Assembly: GCA_016296985.1 (NCBI GenBank)
Contig: JAEDHM010000080.1
Span: 1 to 6,681 of the forward strand
Length of the DNA stretch: 6,681 bases
From: Clostridia bacterium
GTDB lineage: Bacteria > Bacillota > Clostridia > Christensenellales > CAG-1252
Direction of reading: 5' to 3'
Under the pieces are notes generated by a model. It was not told the DNA's origin, ran no database searches, and saw only the letters and a program-made list of their open reading frames with translations. Shown piece by piece: positions 1-5,607 of this stretch; the stretch's first letter is position 1; every line of letters begins with the position of its first letter. Position numbers and translations under genes: made by a program.

Positions 1-10
1 AATTATTCAT
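1..10 (-). CDS. rnfA: Start of probable rnfA, Rnf complex membrane subunit A (5' end only)
   Basis: Only the first three codons (Met-Asn-Asn) and one further base lie in the window. On the minus strand an ATG at 10-8 overlaps the end of rnfE by 8 bases, in the arrangement ATGAATAA, where TAA ends rnfE in another frame. A strong ribosome site, AAGGGGAGG, lies six bases upstream of this ATG. The same layout is seen at the rnfG-rnfE junction, so a translationally coupled gene is expected here. In Clostridia the order is usually rnfCDGEAB, which makes RnfA the best guess. RnfA would be a membrane subunit homologous to RnfE and would share a 2Fe-2S centre with it. That a gene starts here is well supported. 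Its identity is inferred from operon order, because almost no protein is visible. Confidence 0.65.
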
Positions 11-695
11 TTGTTACCTCCCCTTCCGATTGCATAGCAACCGCTTTTTTCTCTTTCGCCACGGCTCTTTCTTTTTGTTTATCGGAAATAAAATTCATCA
101 AAGCCATCAACAAACCGTAAACCAAAAAGCCACCGGGTGCCATAGTAAAAATAGACATTGCCATATCTTCATTTGCAACAACAGAAAAACCGTTTCCAAA
201 AAATCCCGCCAATATGGTTCCTGCGCCCAAAAATTCACGGATAAATCCAATGATGAACAAACTTAAGGTAAAACCTATCCCCATACCTATTCCATCTAAG
301 GCCGAATCGAAAACGTTGTTTGTAGAAGCAAACGCTTCTGCCCTAGCAAGGATTACGCAATTTACAACGATAAGGGGCAAGAACACACCTAACGTCTCGT
401 TTAAGTCGGGTAAAAACTTTTTCACAACCATTTGAACCAATGTTACGAAGGTTGCTATGATTACGATAAATGCAGGAATTCGAACCTTATCCGGTATAAT
501 TTTTCTAAGCAAGGATATAAGCATATTCGAACATAATAAAACGAATATAACCGCTATACCCATAGCAAAACCATTAAATGCAGAATAGGTTATAGCAAGC
601 GTAGGACAAGTCCCCAAAACAAGCCTAAAGGTGGGATTTTCGGTAAGAATACCGTTTTTAACAATTTTCAACTTTGAGGTCAATTTGTTATTCAT
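3..695 (-). CDS. rnfE: RnfE, membrane subunit of the Rnf electron transport complex
   Basis: This is a 230-residue integral membrane protein of the RnfE/NqrD family, close to the usual family length. Rnf passes electrons between reduced ferredoxin and NAD+ and couples this to ion pumping. RnfE and its homologue RnfA form the inner membrane core. The two family hallmarks are present: GTCPTLAIT with Cys30, and VNCVILARAEAFAS with Cys113. In RnfA/RnfE and NqrD/NqrE such cysteines hold a 2Fe-2S cluster between the paired subunits. About six hydrophobic segments can be traced between residues 25 and 205, followed by a short charged lysine- and glutamate-rich tail. The ATG at 695 is supported by AAGGAGGG five bases upstream and by an 8-base overlap with the end of rnfG, which implies translational coupling. 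The tail holds the ribosome site of the next gene. RnfE rather than RnfA is chosen because of the GTCPTLA motif and the position after rnfG. Confidence 0.95.
   Translation of the reverse strand: MNNKLTSKLKIVKNGILTENPTFRLVLGTCPTLAITYSAFNGFAMGIAVIFVLLCSNMLISLLRKIIPDKVRIPAFIVIIATFVTLVQMVVKKFLPDLNETLGVFLPLIVVNCVILARAEAFASTNNVFDSALDGIGMGIGFTLSLFIIGFIREFLGAGTILAGFFGNGFSVVANEDMAMSIFTMAPGGFLVYGLLMALMNFISDKQKERAVAKEKKAVAMQSEGEVTNE
17..25 (-). promoter_or_regulatory. Ribosome binding site for the gene starting at position 10
   Basis: The minus strand reads AAGGGGAGG followed by TAACAA and ATG. This purine-rich Shine-Dalgarno sequence lies inside the last codons of rnfE and decides that a new gene (probably rnfA) starts at 10. 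The six-base spacing is close to ideal. Confidence 0.7.
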
Positions 696-1263
696 TAGTC
701 CCTCCTTCGGAAAGATACCAAGAAATTCCGTTATTTATTGCATTCAAAACTGCGGTAGAACTTTTAGTTGCACCTGAAATAGCGGAAATTTCTTTATCTT
801 CATCCGCTTTGTCCTTGACCATAATAAAAGACTGCACTTCAGTCAAATCTTTATTGTAAAAAGGCGTGAGAAACTTTTCAGCAAAGACCTTGCTTGTATA
901 AGTTTCGTTTGATGAATATTTTTGTACGTTTACAATCTTACCGTCGGTTATATTCATCAAAATTTGAACTTCACCCTTATAACCACCGTCGCCTCCGCAA
1001 TGGATGACGTAGGTGTTTTCGTATTTGAATACGTGATATACAAATTTGTTGCCATCTCCTATTTCAATGGGGGATAAATCTCCATCCCCTTGATAGATGC
1101 CCGACTCAGAAATCTTTTTAGTCAAAAGCTCCATTTCGTCAACTTGGGTGAAATAATTTACTACGCCCAGCAAAGCACCTGCAATAATTGCGATTATGGA
1201 AAGCACTGCAACGGTTTTGAGAATATCCAAAGTAAGTTGTTTGTTGGCCTCTTTATTCTTCAT
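688..1263 (-). CDS. rnfG: RnfG, FMN-carrying subunit of the Rnf complex
   Basis: This 191-residue protein has one N-terminal membrane anchor (about residues 13-38) and an extracytoplasmic FMN-binding domain, as in RnfG/NqrC. Covalently bound FMN in this subunit takes part in the electron path across the membrane. The attachment motif is SGATKSST at 163-170, with Thr166 as the predicted FMN-bearing residue. GYKGEVQILMNI (about 94-105) matches the start of the FMN domain. Two departures from the family pattern are visible. The Asp normally three residues before SGAT is Ser160, and the usual ETPGLG stretch reads ETYTSK (about 120-125). The gene starts two bases after the rnfD stop, with AGGAGG ten bases upstream, and its end overlaps rnfE by 8 bases. 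Identification is firm from the SGAT motif, topology and operon position. Whether the altered motifs affect flavinylation is unknown. Confidence 0.93.
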   Translation of the reverse strand: MKNKEANKQLTLDILKTVAVLSIIAIIAGALLGVVNYFTQVDEMELLTKKISESGIYQGDGDLSPIEIGDGNKFVYHVFKYENTYVIHCGGDGGYKGEVQILMNITDGKIVNVQKYSSNETYTSKVFAEKFLTPFYNKDLTEVQSFIMVKDKADEDKEISAISGATKSSTAVLNAINNGISWYLSEGGTNE

Positions 1264-1265
1264 AC

Positions 1266-2312
1266 TTATTTACCCTCCTTTGCGGTATCTGCAACCACTT
1301 TGGAGTTTTTCTTTTCCCTCTTTTTTCTAACGTAACCAAAAGGTTTGGGAACAATCCATTTATCTAAAAGAGGTGTAAGAATATTCATAAGCAATATTGC
1401 GAAAGAAACACCTTCGGGATATCCGCCGAAAAATCTTATAAGCGTAGTTAAGAAACCACACCCAAAGGCAAAAATGCAAACACCCAATTTTGTATTTGGA
1501 GAGGTGGAGTAATCTGTTGCCATGAAAAATGCGCCGATAAAAAGTCCGCCACCAAGCAATTGAGGTAAAACTGAGGATACACCACCAAAAATCAATGAAA
1601 AGATAACGGTTGTGCCAATGAATATCGTAGGAATTTTCCAATCAATTACCTTCTTAACGACTAAGTATATACCACCAAACAAAAGCGCAGGTATACAAGT
1701 TTCTCCAATTGAACCACCTATATTTCCCAAGAACATATTAAGTAAATTCAAATCAGTTGTTCCTGCCTTGTACGCTGAAAGAGGAGTCGCCGAAGCAATT
1801 CCGTTTATCCACTCGCCACCGCCGTTTAATGCGCAATTAAAGAACTTCAAACACTCGTTGCCCCAATTATTTATATCAATAGGTGCTACGAATTTCGTCA
1901 TAAACGAAGTCCAAGCAAGCAAAAGGAAAATTCTTGCAGTAATTGCAGGGTTTGCAAAGTTTTTACCAATACCGCCAAAAAGCATCTTCACGATCATAGT
2001 TGCGAAGATACCACCCACGATAGGCAGGTAAAAAGGTACGGTAACAGGCAAATTCAATCCTAGTAGAAGCCCAGTAACGATTGCCGAGCAGTCCCCAACC
2101 GTCTGAGGTTTTTTGCGAATCAAGTTATATAAAAATTCCCCTAATACCGATGCGCCAACAGAAAGTAGGACAAGAAACAAAGCGTAGAACCCATAAAAGA
2201 TTATGCCGGCGATCAAAGCAGGAACAAGAGCAATACACACGTCAAGCATAATCTTGCGTGTTGAAGAGTTTGAGGTAACGTGAGGTGAAACTGAAACCAT
2301 CAATTTGTTCAT
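1266..2312 (-). CDS. rnfD: RnfD, FMN-carrying membrane subunit of the Rnf complex
   Basis: This is a 348-residue polytopic protein of the RnfD/NqrB family with full family length. The N-terminus VSVSPHVTSNSSTRKIMLD (residues 6-24) is characteristic. Nine or ten hydrophobic segments follow, interrupted by a hydrophilic extracytoplasmic loop at about 141-190. That loop holds NGIASATPLSA, in which Thr176 is the expected covalent FMN site. Near the C-terminus, FFMATDYSTSP (about 263-273) and FFGGYPEGVSFAILLMN are strongly conserved family blocks. In Rnf, RnfD carries FMN and is thought to help couple electron flow to ion transfer. The ATG at 2312 overlaps the rnfC stop in ATGA, and AGGAGG lies seven bases upstream inside rnfC. 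The flavinylation motif has Asn170 where many homologues have Asp. Which ion is moved (Na+ or H+) cannot be told from the sequence. Confidence 0.96.
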   Translation of the reverse strand: MNKLMVSVSPHVTSNSSTRKIMLDVCIALVPALIAGIIFYGFYALFLVLLSVGASVLGEFLYNLIRKKPQTVGDCSAIVTGLLLGLNLPVTVPFYLPIVGGIFATMIVKMLFGGIGKNFANPAITARIFLLLAWTSFMTKFVAPIDINNWGNECLKFFNCALNGGGEWINGIASATPLSAYKAGTTDLNLLNMFLGNIGGSIGETCIPALLFGGIYLVVKKVIDWKIPTIFIGTTVIFSLIFGGVSSVLPQLLGGGLFIGAFFMATDYSTSPNTKLGVCIFAFGCGFLTTLIRFFGGYPEGVSFAILLMNILTPLLDKWIVPKPFGYVRKKREKKNSKVVADTAKEGK

Positions 2313-3598
2313 TTCTTTTCCTCCTTTCTAACCAAACTTTTTCCACGCTTTATACTTTGCACCAAAGGACGCTTTGCAGGACATATATAACTGCAACAAC
2401 CGCACTCAAGGCAGTTCATAACACCATATTTTTTAAGCGTTGCAACGTCGTCAGTCAAAGAAGCCTTATCCAAAAACATAGGCATCAAATTCATAGGACA
2501 ATGTTTTGCGCAACGTCCGCAATTTATACAAGGAGAAGGATTGCATATAGAAAATTCATCCTTTGTCAAAAACAAAAGTGATGACGTTCCCTTTCCTGTT
2601 GCGGGCTCAAGATTTTGTTGAGAAAATCCCATCATGGGACCACCGCTTATTACCTTCGAAAGCTCTACGTGTTCGATTTTGCAATAATCGTATATGGCTG
2701 AATAAGTAACGCCGTTGTCCACCCATAAATTTTTGGGATTACATGCCTTGCCCGAAACTGTCATTGCCCTTTTATATAAAGGGTTACAGTTATCAACAGC
2801 ATCCCAAACCGCATATGCAGTGTGAACGTTATCAACTACAACTCCTACGTTTGCAGGCAAAGCACCGCAAGGAACCTTTCGACGCGTTACGGCATAGATC
2901 AACTGTTTTTCCGATCCTTGAGGATATCTTACGGGAAGTGAAACTATTTCGATATTGGGTTTTGTTATAGTTTTGAGATGCTCAACTGCATCAGCTTTAT
3001 TTTTTTCCAAAGCAATAAACGCTTTTTCAACCCCTAAAGCGATCATCAAGTATTCGGTGCCCTTGATCACCTCTTCCCCTTTTTCCAAGCAAAGACGGTA
3101 GTCGCAAGTGATATAGGGCTCGCACTCCGCTCCGTTTATAATCAAATAATCAATTTTGTCCTTTGGCGAAAGTTTTACGTGAGTAGGGAAAGTTGCGCCC
3201 CCCATTCCAACTATACCGGCATCAAAAACTCTTTGCTTAATTGTTTCAGGTGTGATTTCTGCAAGCCTAGGTAAGAATTCTTTTCTATACTCTTTGTCAT
3301 TTTCAATAACAACGTGGTTTACCATTTGAGAACTTGCATTGTGCATCATCTTAAACCCAACCACGGTGCCTGAAACTGAAGAGAATACGTTTGCCGATAC
3401 AAAACCCGAAGCTTGTCCAATCAAAGTACCGCAAGAAATCTTATCACCTACGTTTACACACTCTTTTGCAGGGGCTCCAATGTGTTGTGATAAGGGAATG
3501 TATACTTTGTCAACGGGTGGAAACTCTTCCAGTTGACAATTTTTTGATAGGTTTTTATTGTCCGAAGGATGTACCCCTCCGCGAAATTTTAATCCCAT
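2309..3598 (-). CDS. rnfC: RnfC, iron-sulfur and NADH-binding subunit of the Rnf complex
   Basis: This 429-residue protein is a peripheral cytoplasmic subunit. It begins with the typical GLKFRGGVHPSDNK. Its central nucleotide/flavin-binding fold shows GMGGATFPTHVKL (131-143), LIINGAECEPYITCDYRL (152-169), RYPQGSEKQLIYAVTRRKVP (224-243) and GALPANVGVVVDNVHTAYAV (245-264). These resemble NuoF-type NADH-binding proteins. Two complete CxxCxxCxxxCP ferredoxin motifs follow: Cys357, 360, 363, 367 and Cys396, 399, 402, 406. RnfC is the site where NAD+/NADH exchanges electrons with the complex. The length is typical of clostridial RnfC, without the long alanine- and lysine-rich tail of proteobacterial forms. 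The ATG at 3598 has only a modest ribosome site (AAGG, eight bases away), weaker than those of the downstream genes. It lies 64 bases after degV and begins the rnf cluster. Confidence 0.97.
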   Translation of the reverse strand: MGLKFRGGVHPSDNKNLSKNCQLEEFPPVDKVYIPLSQHIGAPAKECVNVGDKISCGTLIGQASGFVSANVFSSVSGTVVGFKMMHNASSQMVNHVVIENDKEYRKEFLPRLAEITPETIKQRVFDAGIVGMGGATFPTHVKLSPKDKIDYLIINGAECEPYITCDYRLCLEKGEEVIKGTEYLMIALGVEKAFIALEKNKADAVEHLKTITKPNIEIVSLPVRYPQGSEKQLIYAVTRRKVPCGALPANVGVVVDNVHTAYAVWDAVDNCNPLYKRAMTVSGKACNPKNLWVDNGVTYSAIYDYCKIEHVELSKVISGGPMMGFSQQNLEPATGKGTSSLLFLTKDEFSICNPSPCINCGRCAKHCPMNLMPMFLDKASLTDDVATLKKYGVMNCLECGCCSYICPAKRPLVQSIKRGKSLVRKEEKK

Positions 3599-3619
3599 AG
3601 TAACTACCTTGTGTTTTAT

Positions 3620-3653
3620 AGAAGAAAATCCGCCTAATCAAATGATAAGCGGA
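3620..3653 (-). terminator. Possible attenuator or weak terminator between degV and rnfC
   Basis: On the minus strand, arms TCCGCTTA and TAGGCGGA can form an 8-bp stem with one G-U pair (3653-3646 with 3636-3629) around a 9-base loop. It is followed at once by TTTTCTTCT (3628-3620). The stem has five strong pairs at its base, and the T run is interrupted by C. The element starts about ten bases after the degV stop and ends about 21 bases before the rnfC ATG. It could reduce read-through from the strong degV promoter into rnf, or protect or process the mRNA. It is only moderately stable, so full termination is unlikely. Confidence 0.4.
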
Positions 3654-3662
3654 AATTTCACG

Positions 3663-4526
3663 TTATCTTTCTTTTGCAGGGAATATCAATCCTACTGTAC
3701 CGGGACCACAGTGTGTTCCAATAACGGGGCCAACCGGGTATCTCCAAATATTAGCGGTAGGATATTCCGCAAGGATTTTGTTTTTCAATTTTTCAGCAAA
3801 TTCTTTGTTGTCAGCATCTATGATAACAACGGGATATTTATCTAGCATATCCGCTTTTTCTCTAAACTTGTCCATAAAGAAAGCGAGTGCTTTATTTGCG
3901 CCGATTGCCTTACCGATAACGGAAAGTTTACCTTCAGTAGTTACGTTCAACATAGGCTTCAAACCAACAAGCGTGCCCATTGTTGCCTGCAATCCTGTCA
4001 ATCTGCCACCGCGTTTCAAATGGAAAAGATCATCTGCCATAAAGCAAACGGATACGTGATTTGTAAAGTCTTCAAGAAAAGCAACGGTTTCTTCGATGCT
4101 GTGACCTTCGTTAAAATACTTTGCGCCGAAATATGCTTGAAGACCTGCACCCCAAGAGATGTTTTTTGTGTCAAAACGAGTAAACTTTACACCGGGATAT
4201 TTTTCCTTCAACTGTCCTAAAGCAACTTCAAGATGATTGAACGTTGATGAAAGTTGGTCGCTGAAAGAAATGTATAACATATCCTCTCCTTCCTGAAACA
4301 GAGGTTCAAGTATTTCCAAATATTGTTGAGGATTTAGTGCAGAAGTAACAGGCATGTTTCCTGCGCGCACCAATTTATAAAATTCGTCAAAGTCAGTCGT
4401 TCGTCCGTTGTCGTAAAAATATTCTTTGTCACAAATGGTGTAAGGCATTTTAATGATTGTTGCATTAAGTTCAGGTTCTAAAGTGAACCATAATTCACAA
4501 TCGGTGTCAATCAAAAGTTTGCTCAT
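3663..4526 (-). CDS. DegV-family fatty-acid-binding protein (FakB-like)
   Basis: This is a 287-residue cytoplasmic protein of the DegV family, of full family length. Members hold a fatty acid in the cleft between two domains. In Firmicutes, FakB proteins present it to the kinase FakA to make acyl-phosphate for phospholipid synthesis. Visible family features are: an N-terminal beta strand and acidic turn, LLIDTDCE (4-11); TSALNPQQY (61-69), corresponding to the usual TSxPSP; ISFSDQLSSTFN (86-97); DLFHLKRGGRLTG (166-178); LVGLKPML (186-193); and GPVIGTHCGPGTVGL (266-280), with His272 near the expected lipid carboxylate. The TSALNP stretch lacks the second serine common in the family. The ATG at 4526 has AAAGGAGG six bases upstream and a consensus promoter close by. 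The gene runs into rnfC in the same direction. The family assignment is secure, but the lipid ligand and any tie to Rnf are not. Confidence 0.93.
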   Translation of the reverse strand: MSKLLIDTDCELWFTLEPELNATIIKMPYTICDKEYFYDNGRTTDFDEFYKLVRAGNMPVTSALNPQQYLEILEPLFQEGEDMLYISFSDQLSSTFNHLEVALGQLKEKYPGVKFTRFDTKNISWGAGLQAYFGAKYFNEGHSIEETVAFLEDFTNHVSVCFMADDLFHLKRGGRLTGLQATMGTLVGLKPMLNVTTEGKLSVIGKAIGANKALAFFMDKFREKADMLDKYPVVIIDADNKEFAEKLKNKILAEYPTANIWRYPVGPVIGTHCGPGTVGLIFPAKER

Positions 4527-4532
4527 AATTAA

Positions 4533-4540
4533 CCTCCTTT
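4533..4540 (-). promoter_or_regulatory. Ribosome binding site of degV-family gene
   Basis: The minus strand reads AAAGGAGG, then six bases, then the ATG at 4526. This is a near-perfect match to the anti-Shine-Dalgarno sequence and fixes the start codon. Confidence 0.85.
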
Positions 4541-4554
4541 TATTTCACTTGTAA

Positions 4555-4583
4555 ATTATATAACATTTATTCAAAAAGGTCAA
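4555..4583 (-). promoter_or_regulatory. Sigma-A type promoter of the degV-rnf transcript
   Basis: On the minus strand, TTGACC (4583-4578) and TATAAT (4560-4555) are separated by exactly 17 bases. The -10 box is perfect and the -35 box has one mismatch to TTGACA. Transcription should start near 4548, giving a leader of only about 20 bases that holds the degV ribosome site. No comparably good promoter is seen before rnfC, so this one probably also serves the rnf genes. This is the strongest promoter in the window. Confidence 0.88.
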
Positions 4584-4603
4584 GCCCAATTTTTGCTTAT
4601 TAC

Positions 4604-4632
4604 TTGTATTGAGTGATGCTATATGTTATCAT
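4604..4632 (+). promoter_or_regulatory. Promoter of the methyltransferase gene, divergent from degV
   Basis: TTGTAT (4604-4609) and TATCAT (4627-4632) are 17 bases apart, with a TG extension one base before the -10 box (4624-4625). Transcription should start near 4639, about 24 bases before the ATG. The -35 box is 21 bases from that of the degV promoter on the other strand, so the two promoters stand back to back and could be regulated together. Confidence 0.6.
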
Positions 4633-4642
4633 TGATAAGATA
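4622..4642. promoter_or_regulatory. Operator-like near-palindrome over the methyltransferase -10 region
   Basis: The core TTATCA-T-TGATAA (4626-4638) is a perfect inverted repeat around one central base. After one G/G mismatch, three more base pairs match on each side, so nine of ten positions are symmetric across 21 bases. It covers the -10 box and the expected transcription start of the methyltransferase gene. That is a classic position for a repressor dimer. The regulator is unknown and none is encoded in the window. A chance palindrome in AT-rich DNA remains possible. Confidence 0.45.
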
Positions 4643-4662
4643 ATTTCAATTCGAGGCAAAAA

Positions 4663-5340
4663 ATGAAGTATTACGAACTTTATGAAAAACGATATAAGCA
4701 ATCCCATCAAGTTTTAGGCAAAGCTTGGTCGGACGAAACACCTGATATTATTTTTGAAGTTCTAATTGAAAAATATACCCCTTGTAATAATCATAAGATT
4801 TTAGAAATAGGTTGTGGAGAAGGTTGCAATGCTATTCATTTACTTTCAAAAGGATACAACCTTTTTGCAAGCGACGTCTCCCCTTCTGCAATAAAATGGT
4901 GTAAATCGAAAGCTGAATCCAATTATTTTGATGAAAACCGATTTTTCACTTTAGATATATTGAACAACAATCACCATGATAGTTACGATATAGTAATTGC
5001 AAATTCGGTAATCCACATGTTTGTTTTACAAGAGGATAGAGATAGATTTTACAACTTTATTTTCAACCATCTCAATCCAAAAGGCATAGCGATTATATCT
5101 TCAATGGGCGACGGTGTTAAGCACATGTCTGATGACGACCTTCACGACCTTTTCGGTGATATTATTTTGAAAGATAACCAAGAATTTGAAAGATTGCCAT
5201 GCCGTATTGTAAACAAAGAAAATTTTCTGGGAGAAATTACCAAGCACAATTTTGCAGTACTCGATTACTTCATTGAAAACTCTATTTCAGGATTCAACTC
5301 GTCAATGTTGGCAGTAATAGAAAAGCAAAACACAAACTAG
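4663..5340 (+). CDS. Class I SAM-dependent methyltransferase, substrate unknown
   Basis: This 225-residue soluble protein has the Rossmann-like methyltransferase fold. Motif I is ILEIGCGEGCNAIHL (46-60), the glycine-rich loop that binds S-adenosylmethionine. SDVSPSAIKWCKSKA (70-84) supplies the acidic residue Asp71 at the end of strand 2, which usually contacts the ribose. FTLDIL (95-100) and YDIVIANSVIHMF (108-120) fit motifs for adenine contact and strand 4. IAIISSMGD (142-150) fits strand 5. The N-terminal 40 residues are a short helical cap. The fold resembles small-molecule methyltransferases of the Methyltransf_11/TehB-like groups, but the acceptor cannot be read from the sequence. The ATG at 4663 has GAGG six bases upstream. 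The gene is on the opposite strand from all large neighbours and is more AT-rich: two sampled 60-base lines inside it give 30-33% G+C, against 38-53% in sampled rnf and degV lines. This suggests later acquisition. Confidence 0.9.
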   Translation: MKYYELYEKRYKQSHQVLGKAWSDETPDIIFEVLIEKYTPCNNHKILEIGCGEGCNAIHLLSKGYNLFASDVSPSAIKWCKSKAESNYFDENRFFTLDILNNNHHDSYDIVIANSVIHMFVLQEDRDRFYNFIFNHLNPKGIAIISSMGDGVKHMSDDDLHDLFGDIILKDNQEFERLPCRIVNKENFLGEITKHNFAVLDYFIENSISGFNSSMLAVIEKQNTN

Positions 5341-5373
5341 TATATTCTTCAATCGTGGATTAATACTAAAAGA

Positions 5374-5571
5374 ATGTATTACAATTATCACGGAATAATC
5401 AAAAAGAAAATTAAAAACGGGTTATTAACGAAAGTGGAATTCAAAAGGGAATACCACGGAATTAAAAATGCAACTTTACTCTTCTTTAATGATGGTTCAA
5501 GCTATCCCATACGAGAAGAAAGAATTCCCGAATACCTTGAACTGTTAGAATTATTCAAACTTAAAAAATAA
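5374..5571 (+). CDS. Small hypothetical protein, 65 residues
   Basis: I do not recognise the family. The protein is basic overall, with a lysine-rich first half (GIIKKKIKNG) and an alternating hydrophobic pattern (TKVEFKREY, ATLLFFNDGSSYPI) that suggests a small beta-rich fold. A short acidic and leucine-rich helix follows (EERIPEYLELLELFK, about 48-62). It has no signal peptide, membrane segment or cysteines. It lies 33 bases after the methyltransferase stop in the same direction and is followed by a strong terminator four bases after its stop, so the two are probably cotranscribed. No good Shine-Dalgarno sequence is seen before the ATG (only AAAAGA). Base composition matches the methyltransferase. 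The protein-like pattern, the absence of a competing frame and the tight fit to the terminator support a real gene. Confidence 0.6.
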   Translation: MYYNYHGIIKKKIKNGLLTKVEFKREYHGIKNATLLFFNDGSSYPIREERIPEYLELLELFKLKK

Positions 5572-5574
5572 CAT

Positions 5575-5598
5575 AAAAAAAGGGCCGAGGCCCTTTTT
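5575..5598. terminator. Bidirectional intrinsic terminator between convergent genes
   Basis: AAAAAGGGCC (5577-5586) and GGCCCTTTTT (5589-5598) form a perfect inverted repeat. The realistic hairpin is AGGGC/GCCCT with a four-base CGAG loop. It is preceded by a run of seven As and followed by five Ts, with more T-rich sequence beyond. On the plus strand it closes the methyltransferase and small-protein unit. On the minus strand the A run reads as a T tract and would end the symporter transcript, whose stop is ten bases away. Confidence 0.92.
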
Positions 5599-5607
5599 AT
5601 TTTTTCT

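Noticed and set aside
1612..2031. Plus-strand open frame of 139 residues opposite rnfD
   Set aside because: It lies wholly inside rnfD, whose protein matches the family along its full length. The opposite frame shows no domain, ribosome site or promoter.
1..3598. Sodium-pumping NADH:quinone reductase (Nqr) instead of Rnf
   Set aside because: The first protein has two CxxCxxCxxxCP clusters typical of RnfC and absent from NqrA. The order C-D-G-E fits rnf, and no NqrF-like gene is seen.
3615..3641. Possible promoter TTGATT-15-TATAAA before rnfC (minus strand)
   Set aside because: The 15-base spacer is too short for a normal sigma-A promoter and the -35 box overlaps the hairpin. I could not support it over read-through from the degV promoter.
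3558..3845. Plus-strand open frame of 95 residues across the degV-rnfC gap
   Set aside because: It overlaps the coding ends of both rnfC and degV, has no recognisable features, and reads the hairpin region as coding. It is a shadow frame.
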